Part shown: positions 1-10,570 of the stretch, piece by piece
How the letters are laid out: each line of letters opens with the position of its first letter
Position numbering within the stretch: position 1 is the stretch's first letter
DNA from: Nemertoderma westbladi
Taxonomy: Eukaryota; Xenacoelomorpha; Nemertodermatida; Nemertodermatidae
DNA: 30,105 nt
Direction: 5' to 3'
Assembly (NCBI GenBank): GCA_032718475.1
Contig: JAUCBJ010006102.1
Location: 1 to 30,105, forward strand
Notes under the pieces: generated by a model
The model's input: only the letters and a program-made list of their open reading frames with translations
Told to the model about the DNA's origin: nothing
Database searches by the model: none
Made by a program: the position numbers and the translations under genes

Positions 1-369
1 TATATATAATTACATATTACGACCTCTCGCAATCGAGAATCGGCACCATAGATTGTTCATTCATGCGCGACCTGGATTGAGAGCCTGCTGCTTTGGGGTG
101 TAATAGAAGTAACTCCTAATTGATATGTAGCAGGGCCTACAACCTATAGGAACTCGTGCCTTGACAGGCATCATGGTGAGTCATTGAGGGCGCCGCTCGG
201 GTACATATAATCTAAGGGGCATAAGAGCAGGTTGCCTATGAGTTACTAATGGTTTCAAAGATAAACCTACTGCTTGGGTAAAGCTGCTTGGGGTCAAAGG
301 TCAAACTTAAAGCTGTCTAGATATAGCTAAAGAAGTTAGAAAAGAGCAGAGGTGTCACTTATGACACCC
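1..369. other. Unassigned leading stretch
   Basis: I see no gene, RNA or recognisable element here. The only structure is a pair of GGTGTCA-type words near 350-369 that recur in both orientations up to about 615, in and around the inverted-repeat element that follows. Confidence 0.4.
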
Positions 370-666
370 GTATGGCCCTCTAGGCGATGGTTGGACAACA
401 CTCATGACCCATTGGGTGTTAGGGTGCTAATCGGTCTAATTATTTAGAATAAACAATTAAACCCTAATAAGGAGTCGTAAGACATCTATTAGGGATTAAA
501 TGTACTAATTAATTGATGACATCTCGTCAATTAGGGTCTAATTAGCCTAATTGGGGGGTGTCACCCAGACAGTCTGGCGCCAATGACACCCAATCACACC
601 CATGGGTGTCACATTCCTAAGCGATGAGTCATGAGTGTGGTCTAACTGTCGCCGAGCCGGCCATAC
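370..666. repeat. Short inverted-repeat (MITE-like) element
   Basis: The left arm, 370-412, is repeated in inverted form at 624-666. The arms begin GTATGGCC and share the core ACACTCATGAC, with several mismatches. The ~210 bp between them contains further GGTGTCA/TGACACC words but no reading frame. The size and paired arms suggest a decayed non-autonomous DNA transposon. I could not find a convincing target duplication, so the superfamily is left open. Confidence 0.45.
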
Positions 667-1061
667 TCCTACTACTGTCGTAGATTTCACTGGTATGAAT
701 CAGAATGAAAAAAGTTCGAAAAAATTTACTGGGGTGGTTACTTTGCAGCACCAAAATTACAAGTAGTGAACAATATTCAAAAATTTGAAAGTTACAAGTT
801 TCAGCTATTCTTTTTTCAATATAGGTTATCTGGGGCGCTGAATCCATTGGAAAATATTTAAAAATGATCTGATTACTATAAATAGCTGTTTTAGTCCTCT
901 ACGTAGGCAAAAAAAGTAACCATCACTTTTCAGTTTTAACACAAAAATATTAATACACTTATACGATGCTATAAATTCATATTTGCAAGTTTTATGAATC
1001 TAATGGAATGCTTTTCTAATTTTCCAGATCATTGCTTCTCATATTTTTCGGCGTAATTTGG
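667..1061. other. AT-rich stretch, nothing recognised
   Basis: No reading frame with coding character, no RNA gene and no clear repeat. It leads directly into the tandem satellite. Confidence 0.4.
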
Positions 1062-1684
1062 CAAATTTTGGTGCTAGCACCTAATTACGTACCAATCAGC
1101 AAAGAGTACAAGTTTAAGATGTCTAGTGCTGTTTTTATTGATTGATCGGATTCGATTCAGGCCCTCATAAACCCGTATTACGCAAGAAACAAGATGATAC
1201 TATCTATTGATCAATTTGCTTATTTTCAAAAATTTGGTGCTCGCACAAAAATGTTCACCCACCGCCGAAAAATGCAGGTTTGATAACTATTATGCAATTT
1301 TTACTTGATCCATTGAATTCAGAACCCTCACAAACCCGTATAACACAAGAAACAAGATGACACAATTAATTGATATATTTGATGGGTTTCAAAATTTGGT
1401 GCTAGCACCTAATTTTGCATCCACTTTTGAAAAATACAAGTATATGAGATGTCCAGTTACATAATTATTTATTCCAGTGAATTCAGAACAGAAATAAACC
1501 TCTAAAATGCGAGAAGTAAGATGTCAAAATCAATTGAACTATTGAATGGACTTTCAAAATTTCGTGCTGGCCCTGGCACCGGTTAGCGCAGTGCACCGAA
1601 AAATACAAGTTTTATACGTCTGGTGCAAATTGTATATATTCAATCGAAATTAGAACCCCGAAAAACCCCAATTACGTACAAGCA
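1062..1684. repeat. Tandem satellite, ~162-bp unit, ~3.8 copies
   Basis: The landmark AAAATTTGGTGCTAGCACC recurs, with changes, at about 1063, 1228, 1391 and 1556, giving spacings of about 161-166 bp. A second landmark (aacccgtattacgcaagaaacaagatga-like) recurs in the same phase near 1171, 1335 and, decayed, 1498 and 1660. Units have diverged and the last is cut short where a LINE fragment begins at 1685. The array is non-coding. Confidence 0.7.
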
Positions 1685-2570
1685 GTGATGATAACTACAC
1701 CTACTGGCTCCAGAAGTCGAGGAAATCCTGCCAAGTACCTAACTGATCTAGACTTTGCTGATGACTTAGGAGTACTCTCAGAATCATTAGAGGGAGCCCA
1801 ACGGCTCCTCAGCTCATTAGAACATGCTGCTTCTAGTGTTGGTCTTTTTATTAACTCCAGAAAGACATTCTGACAGTTAACTTTGAAAGTCCTCAGCAAG
1901 TCTCTGATCGGATGAGCATAAGCTCAAAGGATGGTATGCTTGAGCATGTGGGCGACTTCTGTTACCTGGGATCATGGATCCGGAAGTCAGGTGAGGACAT
2001 TCGAATACGTAAGGGAAAGGCATGGGCAGCCTTAAATAGGCTTTCCAGGATTTGGAAGTCACCGAGAATTAATCGGAAACTTAAGGTCCGATTATTTAGA
2101 GCAGCAGTAGTTCCAGTACTCCTCTACGGGAGTCCATGCTGGGCTCTAACTGCTGAGGACACCAAATCTCTGGATGGCACATTCACAAGAATGCTACGCC
2201 GGGTTCATTGTGTCATGTACAATGCACATATCTCCAACCAGACACTATATAACATTGGAGGTGTCTCATTGGTTTCCCCAAGCTTGACACTAGAACAAAA
2301 TCGCCTCCGCTTTGCAGGACATTGCTTTCGCCGTGAGGACCAGCCAGTGCATAATCTTGTACTTTGGCAGCCTCATGGAGTGAATAAGCATGGTGGACAG
2401 CCCATGACTTTCTTGAGACGCATCTTAAAGGACACTGGCCTTAAAGATGCGGATGATCTAGCAAATGTCATGGGTGATAGGGAGTTGTGGCGGTGCAATT
2501 TTGTTGACAAGCCGGCACAGCATTCTTAAAAATGCAGCTGCAATGCAGCATGCCGATCCTAGTAGTAGTA
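1685..2570 (+). mobile_element. LINE fragment, 3' half (family 1)
   Basis: This is the 3' half of a non-LTR retrotransposon, nearly identical to the copy at 5607-7528. It starts at the codons just before the reverse transcriptase catalytic box (LDFADDLG) and runs through the C-terminal region (LRFAGHCFRREDQPV, LWQPHGVNKHGGQP) to a stop at 2529. A short 3' UTR follows, ending CCTAGTAGTAGTA at 2570. A small deletion at about 1865 breaks the frame between the FADD part and the rest. The family resembles RTE-type LINEs with microsatellite-like tails rather than poly-A, but I cannot fix the clade. At 2571 it abuts the 5' part of the same family on the opposite strand. Confidence 0.85.
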
Positions 2571-3780
2571 TATAATGAAAGTATGCTGAACATACGTGAG
2601 AGAGAGACTGAATCAAAGGCCTTGAAGAAGTCAATAAAAATAACAGCCAGATGCCTGTCTTTCTTTTTTGATAACTCTTCAATTATCCTTCTAAGTGCCA
2701 AAATGGGCTCCATGGTCCCACGACATTTACGGAACCCATTCTGATTTCCACGGAGCAGTCTCTCAATGGGATCCCTGATGCGATTTAATAGAATTCTATT
2801 GTATAGCTTTGCAGCAATCGAGATCAATGAGATTCACCGAAAAGAACCATAGAGTGTTAGGTTGCCCTTCTTGGGAACTGGCACCAATATATTTGCTTCA
2901 TTTCTTGTGGGACTCTTGTTGTTCGGTACATGTCTACTATGATGGGATAGATGAGCTTTAAACACTCAGGTATTTTAAAGACCTCAGGGGGAACACCATC
3001 TACTCCACTGGCACGATTGGTCGTAATGCTCTTTGCAGCAGCCTTCACTTCTGCAAAGGAGATATCACCAATGGGAATATCTGGGAGTACAGACTCAGAC
3101 ACTTTTACTTCTATAAAGTTATCAGGCAATACCCTGTCATTATTGAGGAGCTTTTCAAAGTGGGCCTTCCAACCATTGAGGCGATCGGCTGGTGATTCAG
3201 CCTTAGCCTTGGTGGTTGGTTGGCTTTTTCGACCAGCAAGCAAGTTGATCGATCTCCATGCCTGGGATGATTGCTTGCTGTCGTCAGCATCATTGATGGC
3301 ATCAACCTGTTGGTTTATTAGCTCCTGTAAATTAACAGAGTACTGCCTGTTGTTCAGGGACCTAGATGCAGCCTTAACTGCATTCTTGGCCGCTGTAGTC
3401 TGTTTGAGTCGGGACTCTTTTTGCGCCTTGTAGAGGTCATTTCGGCACTTCTGAATTTTGTTGACAGTCCAGGGGGCCCGTTTCCTGTTTCGAGGGTATA
3501 CAGGAACTGTTTCTGCAGCTGCTAACTTAACTGCCTCTATGAAGGCAGTATAGCCCTCACAGTAATCTGCCGCCTCAGAGGCAAGAACCTCATACCTGTT
3601 GCTCAGCTTTAGTGTGAAGCTGGATCTCACACTTGGCTGTTGCAACAGAGAGGACCAGTCATGCCGCGGCAAGGCAGATTTCGTTGTTCTGCTTGCACGC
3701 AGACTAAGTCTTACCTTTGCCACAATAAGGCGGTGATCACTGGAGAAGGGTCGAAGGAACACAACACACACTGAACAAAA
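2571..3780 (-). mobile_element. LINE fragment, 5' half (family 1)
   Basis: Read on the minus strand, this begins inside the AP-endonuclease C-terminus, where the catalytic SDHRLI box is visible near 3740. It then runs through the linker into the first half of the reverse transcriptase, including IDFFKAFDSVS, which carries the motif-A aspartate. A frame break at about 2840-2860 separates the linker frame (2857-3771) from the RT frame. It stops at 2571, equivalent to about 6700 in the 5607-7528 copy, so it lacks motifs B and C. It is truncated at both ends and is non-functional. Confidence 0.85.
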
Positions 3781-3947
3781 CCATAATATTACACCTTTAG
3801 TTACAGTTGCAACAGCTCATCTCCAATTTATTCAATTTATAGTAATAGTAAACCTTCCAATTGGTGTGTATTATTGTTAAAATGACATCCCGATTCTGAA
3901 AACTCGGATTAACTTGAAAAATGGAACCCCAATTTTGCCACCCCCCA
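3781..3947. other. Short unassigned spacer
   Basis: AT-rich sequence between two LINE pieces. No gene or repeat was recognised. Confidence 0.3.
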
Positions 3948-4092
3948 TGAACGCATCTTCAACCCCAATGTCCTTTAAGATGCGTCTCAAATAAGTAATT
4001 GGTTGTCCACAATGAAGGTGCAAAAGCATCGCGATTCAGCACAGTCTGGTCCCCACGGCGCAAGCAATGTCCTTTATAGAAGAGAGGCGGAT
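3948..4092 (-). mobile_element. Decayed LINE relic (family 1, 3' region)
   Basis: About 140 bp match 5730-5875 of the intact copy with many substitutions and indels. The shared stretch includes TGTCCTTTAAGATGCGTCTCA and the later GCAAGCAATGTCCT-like run. It encodes remnants of the C-terminal LINE region on the minus strand and is far older than the neighbouring copies. Confidence 0.7.
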
Positions 4093-4857
4093 AATATTAG
4101 TGAACAATTGAATAACATGATCTATGTAATTATTTAGTCTATTAATTTATTGTTATCGTTAATAATCGATAAATATGTGATGCTAACCAACGCATGTGTG
4201 TAAAACAACATAAAATATACACAAAATGTGTGTAAAAATATGTTAATACTTTGAATAATTTATGAGCGGTGTGTAAGCTAAAGTGTGTAAATGTTAGTTC
4301 ATTGGTTATTTTGGCAACAGAGTTTCTGTTAGCACTTTAATAAAAAAAAACCTGCGTTAGCGTGCTGAGGAATCTTTAAAACATGTGTGTGTTCGATTGT
4401 GTTCTGTAAAAAGATCTATCCGGGCGCGTTAAAAAACATAAGGATGAACACGAATGGGACGTGCAGATTTTGGAAACGCTTTGACTATTATATTACAGTA
4501 ACTAATGATGGAAAAATTATCATATTTGACATATTTGTTCTATTATATCACACAGCTTATTAATTTTTTCTATTCGCATATCACACAGCTTATATAATTG
4601 TATTCAAAGCCCCCTTTAGTAGATTATTTGTTGTAGCACAGTCCATAAAGGTAAGTTTGTCAAACATACTGTATATACTGTACAGTACTGTATAGAGCTA
4701 CCCAACATTACAGTAGTAGCTAAGATACATTTTAGAGTTATAAAGGTGATAATTTAAAAAAATTGAGTCTTTCTGATATCGCGGTATAAAATTAAATGAC
4801 GTTCAATTATAGATTTTATTTATTAAATATTGTTAAACAAACAATTACTATTGTTAG
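4093..4857. other. AT-rich spacer
   Basis: No gene, RNA or clear repeat is visible. There are runs of TGTGTGTAAA-like sequence at 4190-4290 and short CTGTA-rich sequence near 4670, neither organised enough to call. Confidence 0.35.
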
Positions 4858-4866
4858 CAATGGCAT
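4858..4866. repeat. 9-bp target duplication, left copy
   Basis: CAATGGCAT lies immediately outside the left inverted repeat and is repeated exactly at 8119-8127, outside the right one. Nine base pairs is the usual duplication length of Mutator-like transposons. Confidence 0.75.
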
Positions 4867-5304
4867 GGATAGTTCTAAATTAGGAAAACCACTAGTAAAA
4901 CGGTAAAACACTAGGAAAACATAAGAAAAGTACTGTAAAACACCCGAAAAACAGTGAAAATATTGATCAGCAGGAAATTTAACACATGTGCTTCTCTGAA
5001 TTGACAATCCTAAATGTACTCCTCGCATAGCACCCCTTAAGTAATCACCGTAAAACATAGGGAAAACACTATAAAAACACTATAAACCTTCCGGAAAACA
5101 GTGATAAAATTGATCAGCATTAAATTTTACCTATATGCTGCAAGAAAATAAATTGAAAGAGTCTAATACTGCCCAGAAAGCTTGTTGCCAGGCAACCAAA
5201 GAACTGTGACCAATCAGCATACGGTGCAGTATCAGTACAGCAGTACTATCCTTGTTTTACCGGTCAGTCGGTAGAGGCGCAAAGTACCAGTATTGCTGTA
5301 TTCT
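4867..5304 (+). repeat. Left terminal inverted repeat of the MULE-like element
   Basis: This matches the reverse complement of 7682-8118 along its whole length with scattered substitutions and a few small indels. It contains many GTAAAAC/GGAAAAC words and ends inward at GCTGTATTCT. Confidence 0.85.
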
Positions 5305-5596
5305 TCATTATCAAATTACTTGTTTAACAAATTAAGTATTATAGTCAAACAGGTATTAAGTTAATCCAATGCACCTGCCTAAAGTTAGTTATTCTAATAA
5401 TGCCCAAAATGGCGGTTAGACTATGTAGTACAGTAGAGTTTAATCTACCACCCGTCTATATGTGCCTCCGCCACCGCTGCGCTGATGCCGGTCTCCCTCA
5501 AGCTACGCGAGTTCAACTTTGCCCTTGAACTCCGTGCGCCCCTCAAGCACATTATTGATACCCGTAGTAGGGCAAAACTAAGTCGGGCTCTGATAA
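5305..5596. other. Left unique interior of the MULE-like element
   Basis: This part lies outside the arms and outside the nested LINE. From about 5460 it becomes GC-richer and has an open plus-strand frame (…MPVSLKLREFNFALELRAP…) that crosses the LINE insertion site. With the LINE and one duplication removed, the frame ends a few codons later, at about 7547. It could be a captured host exon, as in Pack-MULEs, but I do not recognise the protein. Confidence 0.35.
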
Positions 5597-5606
5597 ATGC
5601 CAGAGT
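5597..5606. repeat. 10-bp target duplication of nested LINE, left copy
   Basis: ATGCCAGAGT adjoins the LINE tail and is repeated exactly at 7529-7538 beside the truncated 5' end. Confidence 0.8.
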
Positions 5607-7528
5607 ACTACTACTAGGATCGGCATGCTGCATTGCAGCTGCATTTTTAAGAATGCTGTGCCGGCTTGTCAACAAAATTGCACCGCCACAACTCCCTATC
5701 ACCCATGACATTTGCTAGATCATCCGCATCTTTAAGGCCAGTGTCCTTTAAGATGCGTCTCAAGAAAGTCATGGGCTGTCCACCATGCTTATTCACTCCA
5801 TGAGGCTGCCAAAGTACAAGATTATGCACTGGCTGGTCCTCACGGCGAAAGCAATGTCCTGCAAAGCGGAGGCGGTTTTGTTCTAGTGTCAAGCTTGGGG
5901 GAACCAATGAGACACCTCCAATGTTATATAGTGTCTGGTTGGAGATGTGTGCATTGTACTTGACACAATGAACCCGGCGTAGCATTCTTGTGAATGTGCC
6001 ATCCAGAGATTTGGTGTCCTCAGCAGTTAGAGCCCAGCATGGACTCCCATAGAGGAGTACTGGAACTACTGCTGCTCTAAATAATCGGACCTTAAGTTTC
6101 CGATTAATTCTCGGTGACTTCCAAATCCTGGAAAGCCTATTCAAGGCTGCCCATGCCTTTCCCTTACGTATTCGAAGGTCCTCACCTGACTTCCGGATCC
6201 ATGATCCCAGGTAACAGAAGTCGTCCACATGCTCAAGCATACCATCCTTTGAGCTTATGCTCATCCGATCAGAGACTTGCTGAGGACTTTCAAAGTTAAC
6301 GGTCAGAATTTTGGTCTTTCTGGAGTTAATAAAAAGACCAACACTAGAAGCAGCATGTTCTAATGAGCTGAGGAGCCGTTGGGCTCCCTCTAATGATTCT
6401 GAGAGTACTCCTAAGTCATCAGCAAAGTCTAGATCAGTTAGGTACTTGGCAGGATTTCCTCGACTTCTGGAGCCAGTAGGTGGAGTTATCATCACCCCAT
6501 CATCATTATGATGATCTAAGGACATGCGTAGAACATAGTCAACCACAATAATGAACAAGAATGGTGCAAGTGTGTCTCCTTGGAGGACGCCCCATAACAC
6601 TTCAAATGGTTCTGTGTCACCGTCAACAGTAGACACAAATGTTGTCGAACCATCGTATACTGATCTGATTGCTGCAATAATTTCATCAGGAATCCCATAT
6701 AATGAAAGTATGCTGAACATACGTGAGCGAGAGACTGAATCAAAGGCCTTGAAGAAGTCAACAAAGATAACAGCCAGATGCCTGTCTTTCTTTTTTGATA
6801 ATTCTTCAATTATCCTTCTAAGTGCCAAAATGGGCTCCATGGTCCCACGACCTTTACGGAACCCATTCTGATTTCCACGGAGCAGTCTCTCAATGGGATC
6901 CCTGATGCGATTTAATAGAATCCTATTGTATAGCTTTGCAGCAATCGAGATCAATGAGATTCCCCGAAAAGAACCATAGAGTGTTAGGTTGCCCTTCTTG
7001 GGAACTGGCACCAACTTATTTGTTTTCATTTCTTGTGGGACTCTTGTTGTTCGGTACATGTCTACTATGATGGGATAGATGAGCTTTAAACACTCAGGTA
7101 TTTTAAAGACCTCAGGGGGAACACCATCTACTCCACTGGCACGATTGGTCTTAATGCTCTTTGCAGCAGCCTGCACTTCTGCAAAGGAGATATCGCCAAT
7201 GGGAATATCTGGGAGTACAGACTCAGACACTTTTACTTCTATAAAGTTATCAGGCAATACCCTGTCATTATTGAGGAGCTTTTCAAAGTGGGCTTTCCAA
7301 CCATTGAGGCGATCGGCTGGTGATTCAGCCTTAACCTTGGTGGTTGGTTGGCTTTTCCGCCCAGTAAGCAGATTGATTGATTTCCATGCCTGGGATGATT
7401 GCCTGCTGTCGTCAGCATCATTGATGGCATCAACCTGTTGGTTTATTAGCTCCTGTAGATTAACAGAGTACTGCCTGTTCAGGGACCTAGATGCAGCCTT
7501 AACTGCATTCTTGGCCGCTGTAGTCTGT
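5607..7528 (-). mobile_element. LINE (family 1), 5'-truncated insertion inside the MULE
   Basis: This is a 1.92-kb copy on the minus strand with an exact 10-bp duplication on both sides. Its 3' end (low coordinate) is a short UTR ending in CCTAGTAGTAGT with no poly-A. The 5' end is truncated in the linker between the endonuclease and the RT, so no endonuclease remains. The reverse transcriptase is otherwise complete and open, suggesting a fairly recent insertion. It is the best copy in the window and the reference for the fragments at 1685, 2571, 3948, 10571 and 28775. Confidence 0.9.
5647..7528 (-). CDS. LINE reverse transcriptase, N-terminally truncated
   Basis: This open frame encodes the RT of the nested LINE. 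There is no true start because the 5' end is truncated; the first usable start-like codon is at 7257, giving about 536 residues. Motifs seen in order are KLVPVPKKG, SLISIAAKLYNRIL, motif A FVDFFKAFDSVSR (catalytic Asp), GVLQGDTLAPFLF (motif B), and motif C FADDLG (catalytic Asp pair). The C-terminal part contains LYGSPCW and then GHCFRREDQ…LLWQP-like sequence, also seen in the second LINE family at 22151-22462. The enzyme would copy LINE RNA at a target nick, but this copy lacks its endonuclease. Confidence 0.85.
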
Positions 7529-7538
7529 ATGCCAGAGT
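7529..7538. repeat. 10-bp target duplication of nested LINE, right copy
   Basis: ATGCCAGAGT, identical to 5597-5606. It marks the 5'-truncated end of the insertion. Confidence 0.8.
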
Positions 7539-7681
7539 GGTGAAATAGGGGCTTTCGCGCTTTGTCGAGAGAAGCAACGCGATTCTGTTTAGCAGCGCGT
7601 GCGATGCTCTGCTTGCTCCGCCAGTTGTAGCCATAACTACAGCACTAATACTGTAATCTGTAATCAGGTAATAGGCCTACC
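7539..7681. other. Right unique interior of the MULE-like element
   Basis: This is a short GC-richer segment (about 7550-7630) between the nested LINE and the right arm. It was contiguous with 5305-5596 before the LINE inserted. No protein is recognised. Confidence 0.4.
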
Positions 7682-8118
7682 AGAATACAGCAATACTGGT
7701 ACTTTGCGCCTCTACCGACTGACCGGTAAAACAAGGATAGTACTGCTGTACTGATACTGCACCGTATGCTGATTGGTTACAGTTCTTTGGTTGCCTGGCA
7801 ACAAGCTTTCTGGGCAGTATTAGACTCTTTCAATTTATTTTTTTGCAGCATATAGGTAAAATTTAATGCTGATCAATTTTTTCACTGTTTTCCGGAAGGT
7901 TTATTGTGTTTTTATAGTGTTTTCCCTATGTTTTACGGTGATTACTTAAGGGGTGCTATGCGAGGAGTACATTTAGGATTGTCAATTCAGAGAAGTACAT
8001 GTGTTAAATTCCCTGCTGATCAATATTTTCACTGTTTTCCGTGTGTTTTACAGTACTTTTCCTATGTTTTCCTAGTGTTTTACTGTTTTACTAGTGTTTT
8101 CCTAATTTAGAATCATCC
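7682..8118 (-). repeat. Right terminal inverted repeat of the MULE-like element
   Basis: Inverted copy of 4867-5304, ending outward at ATCC (8115-8118), which mirrors the GGAT of the left end. Confidence 0.85.
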
Positions 8119-8127
8119 CAATGGCAT
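8119..8127. repeat. 9-bp target duplication, right copy
   Basis: CAATGGCAT, an exact match to 4858-4866. Confidence 0.75.
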
Positions 8128-10570
8128 GATGTTCGGCGGGGAACATGGTAATTATAAATGAATTAGTTATATACTACATTTGCCCTGAAGGTGGCGCGTC
8201 ACTATTTAAGTGTGGAATTCCCATTATCGGTTGATAGTATTGTCCGTCCACGCAAAGTTTAACAAATATTGTTGCAAGCCAAAATAGGAATGTACAGTTT
8301 ACTAAATTATATTATTTTTATTCTGGAAAGACAAAGCTACAGTATCAGCAATTATATCAATAAATATGTGTGACTTAGATGGATAAACTGTAAGCTGTAT
8401 TACTGTACTTCATCCCACCGCATAATTTTTGGGAATTTTAATAAATAGGCCTAATTAAGAGAACAATTTATTATTATTTTTTTTTTGTCTATTATGTTAA
8501 GTAAAGCACTTAATAACAATAAACCAATAATCGGGACACCTATTGCCTGTTTTTTTATCAAGAGATCCCCGCGGCTCAATATTTTAAGATATGGCACCAA
8601 TAAAATGTTTATGCAGTCAACCTAATATAATATTATGATATAAAATACATATAGTGGGGCGAGTAAGAACATAAAACCATCAGCGAGCGGTTAAAATTAT
8701 ATACTGTATACTGTTACTAGGCCCTACAGTACATATGGCCGTTTTTCAGGATGTCTTCGTGTGAAGGAAAATAATTAAGCCGCAAATTGTTGGCGCCAAT
8801 AAACATACGCAGTAACCATATCGATTAAGGAAGGCTTACAGTTCTATTGTGCGATGGTCCCAGCCCAGAGTGGGGCGAGCCACGAAGTGCGAGCTTACCA
8901 TAACGGATACCGCTGTTTTGACTATTTTGTCGGCTATTTTATGGCTAATAACCAAGCTCTGGTTGAAGGGAAATTAAACAAACCTTGGTACTCATGTACA
9001 GTAGTCCGTTGCATGTCTGAAATATAATATAATATTAGTGGGGGACTCAACATTTCCACATTCTCCCGTTAGAGGGCGGCAAAGCAACGGTTGAAATAAT
9101 GATTTGATAAGCTTGATATCAAACTCCCTGCAGGAAGGCCCAAAGAGTGCGTTACTAAATTACTACCGCACTGTACAATATATTAATTTATCACACTAAT
9201 TCTCCATAAAGTTATTTCCAACATGACATGATACAATAATTTCTGCGTAAAAAATAAAAACCATTAAAAAATTGTTAGTCCTACAATTCGATTTTCGTCA
9301 CATTTAGCCTTTAATCCTGTAGGAGTTTGGTTTATGGAAAAGAAAAGAAGACATAGCCACAAATTCTACAAATTGGTATACTGCCATTGATATGGATCCA
9401 TAGCTTAATGCCAGTATAAGTTTGGTTAATCAACGCAAAAAGCCTGAATTAATTAGATCAAGTCAGGCGGGAATCCAATCCTTGTAAGTTTATTCCAGCC
9501 ATAACGAACTGAGTAGCCAGGTATAGGCCCGAAGGGGACACGGCTCCAACTAATAAGCCAGTAGTGTCCCAGGCAACACTACACAAATCCTCTAGGATAG
9601 CCCCAAGGTGTTCCGTCCTAATGCCACATGGGGCCCCGACTAAGTGCGTATTGCATAGCTACAGTATCTCAGGTACTAACTAGGTTGTAGTTGGAGATCA
9701 ATAGTGTTATCTCGGAGTAGCACCTGGTAGGATTGTACTGATAACAGTCCGCGATGTTACCGCATATAGGCCTGCCGTAGGTAAAGTGTCAATGGTTGAA
9801 GGAGCAGGGGAAACTTTATCTTTAAAGATTCTACATTCATTATATAGCGAGGCGACATATTCCTTCTCTGCCTAGCAAATATACAGGAATATGTGAGAAA
9901 GTTTAAAATGTAATAAATTTCTAATTTCTGCGAATCTGAAAATAGGTTATCGGAAATTTTGTGATAAAAGTTCTCTTAAAGGATTTCGTTTATCAAACAT
10001 CTAGTTTTCGCACATATTGCTTATTTCTAACCGAGCCGTGGCGGTCGTGGTTGTGACCTTGGTTTCTCAAGTGTGGCTGGTCAACAGGGGATTTTTGAAT
10101 AGGTAAAATGAATATGAAATTATAGTATATTTGCAGTGATTCTCGTATCCGTAGCGAGCGAGTGAATCACTAAGGTTCAATTCTGTCAATCATTCAGTCT
10201 TACATATCATATACTGTAAAACCTAAACAAAATGATATTGTTGCAATAATGTGATTTTCAGTGCATATTAAGTATTTCAATGCAGTTGGAAGTAAGGACA
10301 ACCAAAATTGCATGACAATTATTATTAACAGCGTAACAGTCGGTTGCGGAAGATTTTTTTGACGCAATCTAAATCGAAGTCGCTTATTGTTTTGATTATA
10401 AAAACATAAATATAAATATACATTAACATGCATCTTTCCCTTAATTTATATTTGATATTATTAAGCCACACCGAACGGGATGCGAACTGAGGAGCTTGTT
10501 CTTGTTCATCCCAATTCATAATTGTGGTGGATAATGTTCTATCCATCTACTTATACCATCATATTAAAGG
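8128..10570. other. Intergenic, no gene seen
   Basis: I find no frame with coding character, no splice-flanked exon candidate, no RNA gene and no clear repeat boundary. Composition changes at about 9530-9800, which is less AT-rich, but that piece has no open frame I can interpret. Short reading frames at 10200-10546 look like chance. Confidence 0.4.

Larger units (their letters stand above)
4867..8118. mobile_element. Mutator-like element with long TIRs
   Basis: A 3252-bp insertion is bounded by inverted repeats of about 438 bp (4867-5304 and 7682-8118). Both outer ends begin GGAT, and a perfect 9-bp duplication flanks them. TIR length and duplication size fit the Mutator (MULE) type; a foldback element is the alternative. 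No transposase frame is present, so it is non-autonomous. Removing the nested LINE (5607-7528) and one 10-bp duplication leaves an element of about 1.32 kb with only ~430 bp of unique interior. The arms are AT-rich and contain repeated GTTTTAC/GTTTTCC words. Confidence 0.75.

Noticed and set aside
1685-3780. Twin-priming inversion of a single LINE insertion
   Set aside because: Twin priming leaves the tail at the outer border next to the target. Here the tail is at the inner junction.
10200-10546. Small overlapping reading frames on the minus strand
   Set aside because: Low-complexity AT-rich translations with no domain or splice context.
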